This document shows, one piece after another, positions 45,516 to 54,582 of a stretch of 64,000 nt of DNA. Source of the stretch: an uncultured Gemmatimonadales bacterium. Lineage in GTDB: Bacteria > Gemmatimonadota > Gemmatimonadetes > Longimicrobiales > Gaopeijiaceae. Within the stretch, counting starts at the first letter, position 1. Each line of letters begins with the position of its first letter. The notes beneath the pieces are model-generated. The model was given only the letters and a program-made list of their open reading frames with translations. It was not told the DNA's origin and ran no database searches. Location of the stretch: positions 36,086 to 100,085 of the forward strand of contig CALFPJ010000004.1 in assembly GCA_937919655.1 (NCBI GenBank). The letters are read 5' to 3'. The position numbers and the translations under genes were made by a program.

Positions 45516-46652
45516 TCAGCCCATGTTCACATTCCCAATGCGAGGGAACGCGAAAGCGGCGTAGTTCAACTCGTTACCGGCCGCGTAAGGGAAGGCCATG
45601 TCGCGGAAGGTCTTCCACGACTGATAGACCGTGTTGACCGTCGCGTCCGAGGCCGCCTGTTCTTCCAGGAAGTCCATGGACTCTCGCCACGCGGCTTCCA
45701 TGATATCGGTTGGATACGCGCGTAGGATCACGCCCTCATTCTGCACCAACCGCTGCAAGGCGGCGGGGTTAGCCGCGTCGTACGCTGCTAGCGTGTGGGA
45801 GATGGTCTCGCCGCACGCAGCGCGCAGCACCGCCTGATATGCCGGAGGGAGGTCATCGTACGCGCTCTTGCTGATGAGAAGGCTCATGGTCACGCCCGGT
45901 TCCCACCACCCCGGGTAATAGTAGTTCTTCGCGATCTGGTGGAGTCCGAGCTTCTCGTCGTCGTGGGGCCCGACCCATTCGGTCGCGTCGATCGCGCCCC
46001 GTTCCAACGCGGGGTAAATCTCCGAGGCCGCGAGAACCTGCACGGTGACACCGAGTCGAGACATGATCTCGCCCCCCATCCCGGGAATGCGCATGCGCAT
46101 TCCCTGCAGGTCGGACAGGTCGCGGATCTCTTCACGGAACCACCCGCCCATCTGTCCGCCCGTGGACGACACCGGAAACGTGATGACGCCGAAGTCTGCA
46201 TAGATGTTGTTGAGTAGGTCGAGGCCGCCGCCGTGGTACAACCATGAAATCTGTTGACGACTGTTGAGGCCAAACGGAACGGCCGCGTCGAAGGCGAGGG
46301 CAGGGTGTTTGCCGGTGTAGTAGTAGCCCGGTGATATCCCGCACTGGACGGTGCCTTGCATGACTCCATCCATCACCTGCAGAGCCGGCACGATTTCTCC
46401 GGCTGCGTAGACACGCATGGTGAAGTTTCCGCCGGTCATGTCTGAGACACGCTGGGCGAGCCGTTCGCCGGCACCGTAAAGAATATCGGTGCTGGGTGGG
46501 AAGCTGCTGGTCAGGCGCCAATTGACGCGAGGGCCAGAGACGCCCGCCGCTGAAGTGCCGCTCCCACCCTCGCCAGGAGCGCACGCCCCAAGTGCGACGA
46601 CGCCCGCGCCTGCGCCCGCCTTCTTCAAGAATTCCCGTCTCTTGATTGTCAT
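45516..46652 (-). CDS. TRAP transporter substrate-binding protein (TakP/DctP7-like), Tat-exported
   Basis: 378 residues. Twin-arginine signal (KRREFLKKAGAG) with a lipobox-like GAC. TakP-type features: FPPSTDILYGAGERLAQRV, the conserved Arg in GMRMRIPGMGGE, ALERGAIDATEWVGP and YYYPGWWEPG. This subgroup binds 2-oxoacids or similar carboxylates with a cation. No permease adjoins; the DctQ/DctM pair at 33645-35497 is the natural partner. Leftward, divergent from the gamma-glutamyltransferase gene. Confidence 0.88.
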   Translation of the reverse strand: MTIKRREFLKKAGAGAGVVALGACAPGEGGSGTSAAGVSGPRVNWRLTSSFPPSTDILYGAGERLAQRVSDMTGGNFTMRVYAAGEIVPALQVMDGVMQGTVQCGISPGYYYTGKHPALAFDAAVPFGLNSRQQISWLYHGGGLDLLNNIYADFGVITFPVSSTGGQMGGWFREEIRDLSDLQGMRMRIPGMGGEIMSRLGVTVQVLAASEIYPALERGAIDATEWVGPHDDEKLGLHQIAKNYYYPGWWEPGVTMSLLISKSAYDDLPPAYQAVLRAACGETISHTLAAYDAANPAALQRLVQNEGVILRAYPTDIMEAAWRESMDFLEEQAASDATVNTVYQSWKTFRDMAFPYAAGNELNYAAFAFPRIGNVNMG

Positions 46653-46889
46653 CCCGCCAGCCTCGTTGTCGTGTTTGTCAGCAGCATCGAGTTCAGGTCC
46701 TGCACTTCGCTCTAGCGAAGGGCAATGAAGTAACCCGACACTCGGTGCCGGGCAATCCAGGGGCTGCCGCGTGGGACAAGGCTACGGGCCCGCGCGATTC
46801 CCTCGTTCAACGCTCAGTCTGGCGCGAGGCGTCAACCGCGCGGATCTTGAGGCTTCCACGACTCATGGCCTTTCGCACCAGAGGTACCC

Positions 46890-48596
46890 ATGCGTAGTTC
46901 TCGCTTGTGGCCCGTAGCCGCCGCCCTGATCCTCGCGGTCACACTAGCACTCGTGCCTTCCGGGGTGCTCGCCCAATCGTCTGATCCGGTACGTGCCGGA
47001 ACAGGGATGGTCGTGTCCGAGAGTTGGATCGCCAGCGAGGCGGGCCGTGACGTCCTCGCTGCGGGCGGCAACGCCGTTGACGCTGCCATTGCGACGGGCT
47101 TCGCACTCGCGGTCACTCACCCCTCCGCTGGCAACATCGGTGGGGGAGGTTTCATGGTGATCAGGTTCCCGAACGGTCAGACAACCGCCATCGACTTCCG
47201 TGAGAAGGCCCCGCTCGCGTCTCATCCTGAGATGTGGCTCGAGAACGGCGAGTACTCTGCCGAACGCCACCACCGCAGTCATTGGGCGGTAGGGGTCCCG
47301 GGCACCGTCGCGGGCTTCGACAAGGCACACTCGCTCTACGGCGACATGAACTGGGAGCGCATCGTTTACCCAGCCGTCGTCCTCGCCGATGACGGCTTCG
47401 TGCTCAGCGATCGCCTGTCGGGGAGTCTGTCCCGCTTCGCGTTGACGGACGGGCGGCCAGCGGCAACGGTCGCCCAGTTCTCGAACGGCGGCACGGCCTA
47501 TGCGGCCGGAGAGACGCTGCGCCAGACCGATCTCGGTCGCACGCTTAAACGCATCATGCTGGACGGACGTGACGGGTTCTATCGTGGGGAGACGGCCCGA
47601 CTTCTCGTTGCAGAAATGGAACGTGCCGGCGGCTTGATCACGGCCGCTGACCTTGAGATCTACGAGGCACGCGAGCGTGTGCCGGTTACCGGCTACTACC
47701 GTGGCTACGAGGTCATCTCGATGCCGCCCCCGAGTTCCGGTGGCGTCGCGATGGTGACGATGCTGAACATGCTCGAGCGTTTTGACCTGGCTTCTTTCGG
47801 GCACAACACGGCGCCCTACATCCATCACCTGAGCGAATCCATGCGTCGGGCGTTTCGTGATCGGGCGCAGTTCCTAGCCGACCCGGATTTCGTAGACGTC
47901 TCGGTCCACGCACTCACGAGCAAGGAGCATGCGGCGGAGCTGGGCAACGACATTCAGTCTGACCGGGCCACACCGTCAGGCGTGTCCGACATCCCGATGG
48001 GATACGAGAGCCCGGAGACCACACATTACTCGGTCGTCGACGGCAACGGGATGGCAGTGTCTGTGACGTATACGCTTGAGGGCGGGTTCGGCACCGGCAT
48101 TGTTGTACCGGGTGCGGGGTTCCTGCTCAACAACGAGATGGGTGATTTTAATGCGGGCCCAGGGCTGACCAACGACCGTGGTCTGATTGGGACATCGCCC
48201 AACCTCGCGCGGCCGCAGCAGCGCATGTTGTCGTCCATGACGCCGAGTATCGTAGCCCGCGACGGTCGCCTTGTGGCCGTTGTCGGTAGCCCGGGAGGCC
48301 GGACGATCATCAACACTGTGATGCAGGTCATCCTCAACGTCGTCGACTTCGGCATGAACATTCAGGAGGCCGTGAACGCGAAGCGGATTCATCACCAATG
48401 GCTGCCCGATCGTATTGGCATCGAGGCAGACGGCGCCAGCGCGGAGACGGTTCGGCTCTTGGAGGCGATGGGGCATACCGTGCAGGTGGGCGGAGGGCAG
48501 GGGACGGCCCATTCGATCATGATCGATCCGCGCACCGGTGAGCGACTGGGTGCAGCGGACCCGCGGAACCCGGACGCCGGCGCGCGTGGGCACTAG
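46890..48596 (+). CDS. ggt: Gamma-glutamyltranspeptidase
   Basis: 568 residues with a signal peptide (about 1-28, ending VLAQS) and an AGAGGT-like ribosome site. The proenzyme cleaves itself before the nucleophile Thr377 in ETTHYSVVDGNG, giving large and small subunits. Other conserved parts: GNAVDAAIATGFAL, GGGGF-type IGGGGFMVIRF, PPPSSGGV, LLNNEMGDF and the late GSPGGRTI oxyanion region. Periplasmic glutathione or gamma-glutamyl peptide salvage. Isolated gene. Confidence 0.95.
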   Translation: MRSSRLWPVAAALILAVTLALVPSGVLAQSSDPVRAGTGMVVSESWIASEAGRDVLAAGGNAVDAAIATGFALAVTHPSAGNIGGGGFMVIRFPNGQTTAIDFREKAPLASHPEMWLENGEYSAERHHRSHWAVGVPGTVAGFDKAHSLYGDMNWERIVYPAVVLADDGFVLSDRLSGSLSRFALTDGRPAATVAQFSNGGTAYAAGETLRQTDLGRTLKRIMLDGRDGFYRGETARLLVAEMERAGGLITAADLEIYEARERVPVTGYYRGYEVISMPPPSSGGVAMVTMLNMLERFDLASFGHNTAPYIHHLSESMRRAFRDRAQFLADPDFVDVSVHALTSKEHAAELGNDIQSDRATPSGVSDIPMGYESPETTHYSVVDGNGMAVSVTYTLEGGFGTGIVVPGAGFLLNNEMGDFNAGPGLTNDRGLIGTSPNLARPQQRMLSSMTPSIVARDGRLVAVVGSPGGRTIINTVMQVILNVVDFGMNIQEAVNAKRIHHQWLPDRIGIEADGASAETVRLLEAMGHTVQVGGGQGTAHSIMIDPRTGERLGAADPRNPDAGARGH

Positions 48597-48613
48597 CGGG
48601 CAGCGGACGCGAA

Positions 48614-48645
48614 CGGGCACCCCAAAGGGCCCGGGCGTGTTTTCT
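48614..48645 (+). terminator. Weak terminator after ggt
   Basis: An imperfect GC stem (CGGGC-ACCC with GGGCCCG) around a CAAA loop is followed after a few bases by GTTTTCT. Confidence 0.35.
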
Positions 48646-48700
48646 ATTAAGTTGATACTGAAGTGAGACGCGTGTAGGCTGACGAGTGAGGGAGGTGAGC

Positions 48701-49252
48701 ATGATTAGACGACGCACAGCGGTGATGACCACCGCCCTTTTCGCCTTCGGGTTCACCTCTGTGGCCGCGCAATCCACAGGACCTTCGCACGCGGGCTACG
48801 ATCCCAACGCGCCCCGCGACGGACACGTCCACGTGGGTGATTTGGGCGAAAAGCTACTTATCCTGGAAAGCGCCCTGAAATGCGACTGTGGCTGTGGGCT
48901 CGACGTGCACACCTGCCAATTCACGATGCAGTGTGCGACTTCTCCGGGATGGTCGAAGCGGATCCGTGATTCGCTGGCCGAGGGCGGAAGCGTTGATGCG
49001 ATCCAGGCCGGCTTCGTCACCGACTTCGGCACGACGGTGCTGATGGCTCCGGCTCCCGAAGGCTTCAACCTGGTTGGGTATCTCCTGCCGGGGATCGCCA
49101 TCCTGACCGCGGGCATGCTCGTTGGCCTGGTGACGCGGCGCGGCTCGAACGGTTCTCTGCTCGTGCCGGTCGACGCGCCGACGGATGACCAGACAGCGCG
49201 GCTGCGAGCGGCGATGCGGAAGCTCGATGAATCGGAGAGCCCGGACTGGTAG
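48701..49252 (+). CDS. CcmH/CycL-type cytochrome c biogenesis thiol protein
   Basis: 183 residues from the ATG at 48701, preceded by an excellent GGGAGGTGA ribosome site. Signal peptide (about 1-24), an exported domain with CDCGCGLDVHTCQ resembling the CcmH active-site CxxC region (typical RCxVCQ; here CDCGC with two extra Cys), a transmembrane helix (about 124-146), and a charged cytoplasmic tail. CcmH proteins keep apocytochrome c heme-binding thiols reduced. No other ccm gene is in the window, so the role is inferred. Confidence 0.7.
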   Translation: MIRRRTAVMTTALFAFGFTSVAAQSTGPSHAGYDPNAPRDGHVHVGDLGEKLLILESALKCDCGCGLDVHTCQFTMQCATSPGWSKRIRDSLAEGGSVDAIQAGFVTDFGTTVLMAPAPEGFNLVGYLLPGIAILTAGMLVGLVTRRGSNGSLLVPVDAPTDDQTARLRAAMRKLDESESPDW

Positions 49253-49327
49253 TAGGACCGGCTCACCGCCGCGAGCGTGAATCCGTGGCCGTGTTTGGCC
49301 CAGAGGCGAACGTGTGAGGCGCTCTAA

Positions 49328-50542
49328 TCAGCGAGCAATCGGCCACATCTGGACGTATTCCACCTCAAGTTCGTCGCTCGTGCTGCCGAGGATATAGTCC
49401 TCGCCAATCTGGAATACGTTGAGTTTCTCCGGGGTCTCCACGAGACCCAGGATGCGCCCGTCAGGACCGAAAACGGTCCAGATCACACGTTCATCTTTGG
49501 GGCGTTGATACTCTTGGACCCAAAGGTTTCCGGGAGGGTCGGCCATGACTTTTGAGAAGGCTGGGTAAGTGCCCACCAAGGGCATGTCCGTCACGCCCGC
49601 CATCTGTTGGGTGCGTTGCTCAAGGGGGCTGTCAGCAAATCGCTCGACGTAGTAGGCGTCGAGGTCTGCCTGGGTCGGTGACGCCCCGTCCTGATCCCGG
49701 CGAATGATGTTCGTTAGCGCACCCTGTGAGTCCACAACCCTAAGCTCGTAGCTGTCGGTGGCACTCATGATCAATCGATCACCCCACGTCGTAACGAGCG
49801 TAGTGCGGCCGAAGGGGTGCGTGTTGACGGACATGGACGTAGGGCTCACCATGACGAACGCTTCAGTCCCCGGGTAGGCGCCCAACAGGACGGGGTCATC
49901 GGCCTCTGCCGATAGGCTCGCGTACATGTAGTCGGCTCTCGTTAGGCCCATCGGCACCTCGCCCGCTGTGAAGATCGCCCCAGCCCTCACGACCAGGCGG
50001 CCGCTCGGTAGAATGGCGCGGAACTGCGGTGCGGTGATCTCTTCGGTTGATTCGAGGAGCAACGTACGTCCGAGGACTCCGTTTGAATCGAAGACCGTGA
50101 TTCGGCGCTGACTAAAGTCGAAGGCCATGATCGAATCGCCGGGCCAGTCCGCGACTTCACTGATCCCGGTGAATTCTCCCGGTCCTTCGCCTTCACCTCC
50201 CCAGGACGCGAGATGCGTGCCGCGCGCGTCGAATACCTTCAGCTCGTTCGACCCCCGGTTCACCACAAGGATGCGACCGTCTTCAAGGCGCAGTGCGTCC
50301 GTGACCCGGAAGAGTTGGTACGCTTCCTCCCCCTCCAACGTCCCGATGGATACCGTCGGGACGGCTCCGATTTCCCATGCGAGACGCGAGCCTGCAGCAG
50401 GCATCGCATTCTCGACAATCGTGATCCCGACGCTATCCCGGACGACGGATAATGGCGCCTCAAGGGCGCTCGTCGAGTCCCCACATCCTGGCGCGGCGAG
50501 GCTGACGACGACGGCCAGACCCTTCACCAGCTTGGTCTGCAT
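49328..50542 (-). CDS. 6-bladed beta-propeller lipoprotein
   Basis: 404 residues from the ATG at 50542, chosen because a clean lipoprotein signal (MQTKLVKGLAVVVSLAAPGC) starts there; an ATG 33 bases upstream is an alternative. Repeated propeller segments: LRLEDGRILVVNRGSNELKVFD and SIMAFDFSQRRITVFD with Gly-Pro-Gly-Glu-Phe loops, as in the 6-bladed beta-propeller (NHL-like) family. Family members are numerous in Gemmatimonadota and of unknown role. Confidence 0.75.
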   Translation of the reverse strand: MQTKLVKGLAVVVSLAAPGCGDSTSALEAPLSVVRDSVGITIVENAMPAAGSRLAWEIGAVPTVSIGTLEGEEAYQLFRVTDALRLEDGRILVVNRGSNELKVFDARGTHLASWGGEGEGPGEFTGISEVADWPGDSIMAFDFSQRRITVFDSNGVLGRTLLLESTEEITAPQFRAILPSGRLVVRAGAIFTAGEVPMGLTRADYMYASLSAEADDPVLLGAYPGTEAFVMVSPTSMSVNTHPFGRTTLVTTWGDRLIMSATDSYELRVVDSQGALTNIIRRDQDGASPTQADLDAYYVERFADSPLEQRTQQMAGVTDMPLVGTYPAFSKVMADPPGNLWVQEYQRPKDERVIWTVFGPDGRILGLVETPEKLNVFQIGEDYILGSTSDELEVEYVQMWPIAR

Positions 50543-50708
50543 CGGCACGGCTCTCGCCCTACTCGTCTCACTCATCGGCTCAGCCTCGTTCCACTCATCA
50601 CCTCAGCCCCGCCCCTCGGCTCAGTCCTCGCTTCACTCATCGCCAAGTCATCGGCTCCGTCATCGACGCAGCCAATCACTCGGTCATCGTCCCGTCGTCG
50701 GCCCAACC
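50543..50708. other. TCATCG/CTCAG-rich low-complexity intergenic stretch
   Basis: Between the propeller lipoprotein and IlvE, short imperfect repeats of CACTCATCG and CGGCTCAG occur (about 50568-50700). No gene or hairpin of note. Confidence 0.4.
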
Positions 50709-51647
50709 CTACTCGTTCACGTAAGTCAGGTACCCGTTCGGATCGTCGTTTTCACCATGCACGGTTTCCAAGAAGTGCTTCTGTAGGGCCAGCGCGACGG
50801 GCCCCGCGGTGCCCGTGCCGACCGGGATCCGGTCCACGCTTCGGACAGGCGTCACCTCGGCTGCGGTCCCTGTGAAGAAGACTTCGTCCGCGGTGTACAG
50901 GCTCTCCCGCGGGACATGTTGTTCCTTAACGGAATATCCGAGGTCTTCCGCCAACTGAATGACGGCCGACCTGGTGATTCCGTGCAGTGAGGTGCCGTCG
51001 AGGAACGGCGTGATGACGACCCCGTCTCGGACGAGGAAGACGTTCATTCCACTTCCTTCACTCACGAGTCCCGAAGGCCCAAGCGCGATGGCATCCACGT
51101 AGCCGTTCTCAAGCGCTTCCATCTTCATGAGCTGGGCGCTGACATAGTGTCCGCCTGCCTTGGACGACACCGGGATCGTGTTTGGGTAGGCCCTCCACCA
51201 AGAGGACACACACACGTCGACCCCGTTCTTGAGGGCCTCGTCACCGAGGTATGCGCCCCACGGCCACACGGCGATGTAAGAGTCGACGGGACTCTGGTAG
51301 GGGCTCAGGCTGATCGACCCGTATCCCCGCAGGATCATGGGACGCACGTAGCAGTCACTCAGGCCGTTCTTGCGCACGGTGGCGAGCACCGCGGCTTCGA
51401 ACTCCGCGGCCCCGAACTTCTCGGGAAGCATCCGGTAGATTTTCGCCGAATCTGTAAGGCGTCTGATGTGCGCTTTGAGCCGAAAAATGGCCGGCCCCTT
51501 GGGCGTGTCGTAGGCACGGATGCCCTCGAAGACCGACGTTCCGAACTGCACGGCGGTACTGAGAAGGTGGAGCTGTGCATCGTGCCAGGGCACGAATTCT
51601 CCGTTCTTCCAGATCCAATCCGATTCCTGAAATCCGACAGCGCCCAT
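50709..51647 (-). CDS. ilvE: Branched-chain amino acid aminotransferase
   Basis: 312 residues of fold-type IV PLP enzymes. Early FEGIRAYDTPKGPAIFRLKAHIRRL, the PLP-binding Lys in SSKAGGHYVSAQLMKMEA, SEGSGMNVFLVRDG, and FFTGTAAEVTPV near the end are all IlvE hallmarks. It makes Leu/Ile/Val from 2-oxoacids. The start abuts the 3' end of an SDR gene (1-base overlap), so both are probably cotranscribed leftward. Confidence 0.93.
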   Translation of the reverse strand: MGAVGFQESDWIWKNGEFVPWHDAQLHLLSTAVQFGTSVFEGIRAYDTPKGPAIFRLKAHIRRLTDSAKIYRMLPEKFGAAEFEAAVLATVRKNGLSDCYVRPMILRGYGSISLSPYQSPVDSYIAVWPWGAYLGDEALKNGVDVCVSSWWRAYPNTIPVSSKAGGHYVSAQLMKMEALENGYVDAIALGPSGLVSEGSGMNVFLVRDGVVITPFLDGTSLHGITRSAVIQLAEDLGYSVKEQHVPRESLYTADEVFFTGTAAEVTPVRSVDRIPVGTGTAGPVALALQKHFLETVHGENDDPNGYLTYVNE

Positions 51648-52438
51648 CAGTAGAGTCCTTTGATCCAGCCGCCATCGACGGCAATTGATTGTCCGGTAAC
51701 GTACGAAGCTTTCTCAGAGCAGAGGAATGCCGCAACCGCCCCGAGTTCGGGTGGGTCGGCAAGGCGGCCCATGGGGATCTCATCTTCCCAACTCTGGTAC
51801 GCCCCTTCGACCGTGAGATCTTCGCGCTCAGCGACGGCCTCTGCCAGATGGATGAGTCGTTCCGTGCGGGTGAAGCCCGGCAGCACGTTGTTCACCGTGA
51901 CGTTAAAGGGCGCGACCTCGTTGGCGATGGTCTTCGCGAAGCCAGTGACTCCGGCCCGAAGCGAATTCGAGAGGATCAGCCCGACTACCGGCTGCTTCAC
52001 CGAAATCGACGTCACGTTCACGATCCGGCCCCAACGCCGCTCTTTCATGCCCGGCAGAACAGCGCGGGTGAGGTTCACGACACTCTCGAAATTCTGCGCG
52101 ATAGCGGTGCTCCACACTTCGGCCGTGTGACTTTCAAACGCGCCGGCGGGTGGCCCGCCAGTGTTGGTCACCAGGATGTCGACCCGGCCGAAGGCCGCGA
52201 TCGCTGCGTTCACGGCTGCTTCAGCACCCGCCGGATCGGTGAGGTCGGCAGCTGCGATGGCGACATTGGCACCCGTCGCGGCGACGATCTCATCTCGGAC
52301 CACCTTGAGTTTTTCCTGCGACCGTGAGTTAAGGACAACGTTGGCGCCTTCCGCGGCGAGTGCATCTGCGATCGCTCGACCGAGCCCCTGGCTGGAGCCA
52401 CAGACGAGCGCGGTCTTTCCCTTTAGACCAAGATCCAT
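51647..52438 (-). CDS. SDR-family oxidoreductase
   Basis: 263 residues. The cofactor loop is VCGSSQGLGRAIADAL (SSQGLG variant of TGxxxGxG), then LVTNTGGPPAG in place of NNAG, Ser in VTSISVK, and a catalytic Tyr that is not obvious: the usual YxxxK is replaced by LILSNSLRAGVTGFAK. This SxxxxR/K replacement and the TNTGGPP motif mark a divergent SDR subgroup that is nonetheless common. Ends with VDGGWIKGLY. Function unknown. Confidence 0.75.
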   Translation of the reverse strand: MDLGLKGKTALVCGSSQGLGRAIADALAAEGANVVLNSRSQEKLKVVRDEIVAATGANVAIAAADLTDPAGAEAAVNAAIAAFGRVDILVTNTGGPPAGAFESHTAEVWSTAIAQNFESVVNLTRAVLPGMKERRWGRIVNVTSISVKQPVVGLILSNSLRAGVTGFAKTIANEVAPFNVTVNNVLPGFTRTERLIHLAEAVAEREDLTVEGAYQSWEDEIPMGRLADPPELGAVAAFLCSEKASYVTGQSIAVDGGWIKGLY

Positions 52439-52441
52439 GAG

Positions 52442-52828
52442 TTAGGACTCGTCGTGGAAGTAAGAATCGGATCCGTCCAGCCAGTCCTGACGCGGAGGGC
52501 TGAAGACGTCGAGATCGAAGGTGTCTTCGAGTGCCTCGGCACGGTGAGGCACGTTCGAGGGCAAATAGAGCACTTCGCCGGCTCCAACGACCCTGTCGTG
52601 GTATCCTTCGGTACCTTCGTCCCCGATCCAAAAATGGAGGGCGCCGGTCACGATGTACGTAAGTTGCTCGTTCTCGTGGCTGTGTTTCGGGACGACAGCG
52701 CCTTTGTCCAAGTAGACGTGGGCGATCATCATGCGGTCTCCAGTGAAGACTCTACGCGTGATGTCCTCCTTGACCGTCTCAAGTGGGATGTCTTCCCACT
52801 TTTCGTGGCGGACTCCAGTGTCGCTCAT
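52442..52828 (-). CDS. Small cupin-domain protein
   Basis: 128 residues from the ATG at 52828 with CTGGAG upstream; the open frame continues back into the neighbouring gene's degraded end. Cupin motif 1 is PKHSHENEQLTYIVTGALHFWIG (His, His, Glu) and motif 2 is AGEVLYLPSNVPHRAEAL (His), a complete metal site. Candidate roles include a dioxygenase or isomerase, or a sugar-binding cupin. 3 bases separate it from the SDR gene downstream, so they form a unit. Confidence 0.82.
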   Translation of the reverse strand: MSDTGVRHEKWEDIPLETVKEDITRRVFTGDRMMIAHVYLDKGAVVPKHSHENEQLTYIVTGALHFWIGDEGTEGYHDRVVGAGEVLYLPSNVPHRAEALEDTFDLDVFSPPRQDWLDGSDSYFHDES

Positions 52829-52884
52829 CAGTGCTCCAGGGTCGATTGGCGGAGTAGGCAATCGGCGTTGAGCGAGCCCCCATG

Positions 52885-54582
52885 TCAATAGGAGAGGGAG
52901 GGGGTTGAGACTGCCGCCCGCGCCCTCAGCTGTTCCAGCCCTGGATCGCTCAAGCGGGCGGGTCGCAGGACCGACACTCCCGGTATGGCACGAATCCTGA
53001 TTATAGACGACGAGGTCACCCGCATCATCCTGGGTCGGGTCCTCCAGGACGTCGGGCAGGAGGTCGACTCGTCGAGCCAAAAATTGTGCGGCGGCTGACC
53101 GGGGACAGAGTAGGTCGCGGCCACCCGCGGCTCGCGGAGGTTTCGGACGTCCACAACTTGCATGATCCCTGGCGTGCTGAAGTCTTCCTCCCCCACGAAC
53201 ACGTAACCTGCCTCGGGCCAATACCATGCGTTATGCGTCTGGCCTTGGAGGTCAGGAATCCGAGAGACCTCGACGGGGTTGACCGGTGAGCCCCCGGCGA
53301 TGCCGTGTCCGACATCCAGAATCACCATCCCCGGGTTCCAGTGGGACAGGAAGGCGAGGCCGTCGCGCACGTACACATCGTGCAGAAAGGAGCTGCCTGC
53401 CCAGAAGCTGGCGACTAGGACGGGCTGGGCCGGGTCCGACACGTCCAGAATGCGCAGGCCGTTCCCGACGCCATCTACCACGAGGTAGACGTAATTTCCT
53501 TCGATCCAAACGTTGTGCACACCGGAAGCGAGGCCGTCCGTGTAGCGACTGATCACGACCGGGTGTAGCGGGTCGTCCAGATCGAGGATGGTGATCCCGT
53601 TGAGTGCGTCGCCCGAACCCTCGTGGGTGACTACGGCGATCTTCCCGTCCGCGCGGACCTTCACATCGTTGAGCGTCCGAGCATCGATACTCAGCGAAGA
53701 GCTCATCGTCGCCGCGGAAGGGTCGGTCACATTCCAAACGTTGAGCGTGTTCCCGGTGTTGAAGGTCGACCCGATCTGGCGTGTGCCCCATGTGCCGCTG
53801 TAGGCCACCTGACCGTGCAGCCAAAGGTCCGAGGTATAACGTGTGTCTTCCCTAGCACGTCCGACCACTTCAAACGAACCCTCGCCTCCGCGTTCGACGG
53901 CGGTGAGGATGACCGAGTCGCTGGCCGAGCCCACACGCGCGGTCAACGTGACGGGCCCCGGCTCATAAGCGACGAATTGACCCGTGGCCCCGACGAAGCC
54001 CGCGGTGGCTGGTGCCAGCGTCCACGAAACTGCCAACCTCTGGAGCAACTCCCCATTCGCGTCTCGGATTTCGACGGGGACGGCGACGACATCGCCAACT
54101 CTGCCAGCGCTGCCCCCTGCTACGATTTTGAGGCTCGCGGCGGCGGTCTCGTCTGAGCTCTCGACGTCGGATCGCACTGCCATCTGCGCTCTATTCTCCA
54201 GTCCCGCCTGCGCGGTGATGACAACGTCGTAGCGCCCCGGCGTCAAAGACCCTTGATTCGAAAGCGCGAGCCCGAGGGTGCGGCTGTCGCCGGGATTGAG
54301 CGTGGCGATCTCTGGCGGGTCGGTGGCCAGGGTAGCCCCGGGGACGGTGGATCCCGAAGCGTCCTGGATCGCCCCGACGATCAGCTCCACGGGCCCGATC
54401 GCCTGTTCGCCGACGTTTCGGATATCTACCGCGCCTTCGCGGGCGGTTCCCAGATCGACAATCGCGGCGGAGAACTCCAGGAGAGGCGGGAGTTGGGGTT
54501 CGGCCGTGCCACTGCACGAAGCCGCCGCAGCGATGGCACATGCCGCAAGCGGGAAGCCCAACGATCGCCGCTTACGCATCAT
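52885..54582 (-). CDS. LVIVD-repeat lipoprotein with a foreign, out-of-frame C-terminus
   Basis: 565 residues as read. Lipobox SC near residue 23. Two Ig-like domains (about 35-135 and 150-230), then LVIVD-type beta-propeller repeats (LNGITILDLDDPLHPVVISRY, GLRILDVSDPAQPVLVASF, MVILDVGHG, IMQVVDVRNLREPRVAATY). The chain is normal to PPHNFWLDES (about residue 506). The last 59 residues are Arg/Ser-rich and antisense to a response-regulator fragment, so the native C-terminal propeller blade is lost. Probably a truncated, perhaps non-functional gene. Confidence 0.7.
   Translation of the reverse strand: MMRKRRSLGFPLAACAIAAAASCSGTAEPQLPPLLEFSAAIVDLGTAREGAVDIRNVGEQAIGPVELIVGAIQDASGSTVPGATLATDPPEIATLNPGDSRTLGLALSNQGSLTPGRYDVVITAQAGLENRAQMAVRSDVESSDETAAASLKIVAGGSAGRVGDVVAVPVEIRDANGELLQRLAVSWTLAPATAGFVGATGQFVAYEPGPVTLTARVGSASDSVILTAVERGGEGSFEVVGRAREDTRYTSDLWLHGQVAYSGTWGTRQIGSTFNTGNTLNVWNVTDPSAATMSSSLSIDARTLNDVKVRADGKIAVVTHEGSGDALNGITILDLDDPLHPVVISRYTDGLASGVHNVWIEGNYVYLVVDGVGNGLRILDVSDPAQPVLVASFWAGSSFLHDVYVRDGLAFLSHWNPGMVILDVGHGIAGGSPVNPVEVSRIPDLQGQTHNAWYWPEAGYVFVGEEDFSTPGIMQVVDVRNLREPRVAATYSVPGQPPHNFWLDESTSCPTSWRTRPRMMRVTSSSIIRIRAIPGVSVLRPARLSDPGLEQLRARAAVSTPSLSY
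52985..53098 (+). pseudogene. N-terminal fragment of a response-regulator receiver domain
   Basis: A 37-residue frame beginning MARILIIDDEVTRIILGRVL, the strand 1, acidic pocket (Asp-Asp) and helix 1 of a CheY-like receiver, up to VGQEVDSSS, then a stop. The remainder of the receiver is absent: the sequence runs into the opposite-strand LVIVD gene at about 53063-53075, near a TCGAC-TCG-TCGA element. A truncated remnant. Confidence 0.65.

Noticed and set aside
50543..50708. TCATCG-rich stretch considered as a tandem repeat element.
   Set aside because: Unit length and sequence vary too much; best described as low complexity.
52829..53227. N-terminal extension of the cupin protein.
   Set aside because: Antisense to the response-regulator remnant and the LVIVD gene, with no domain. 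The ATG at 52828 has a ribosome site and starts the cupin.
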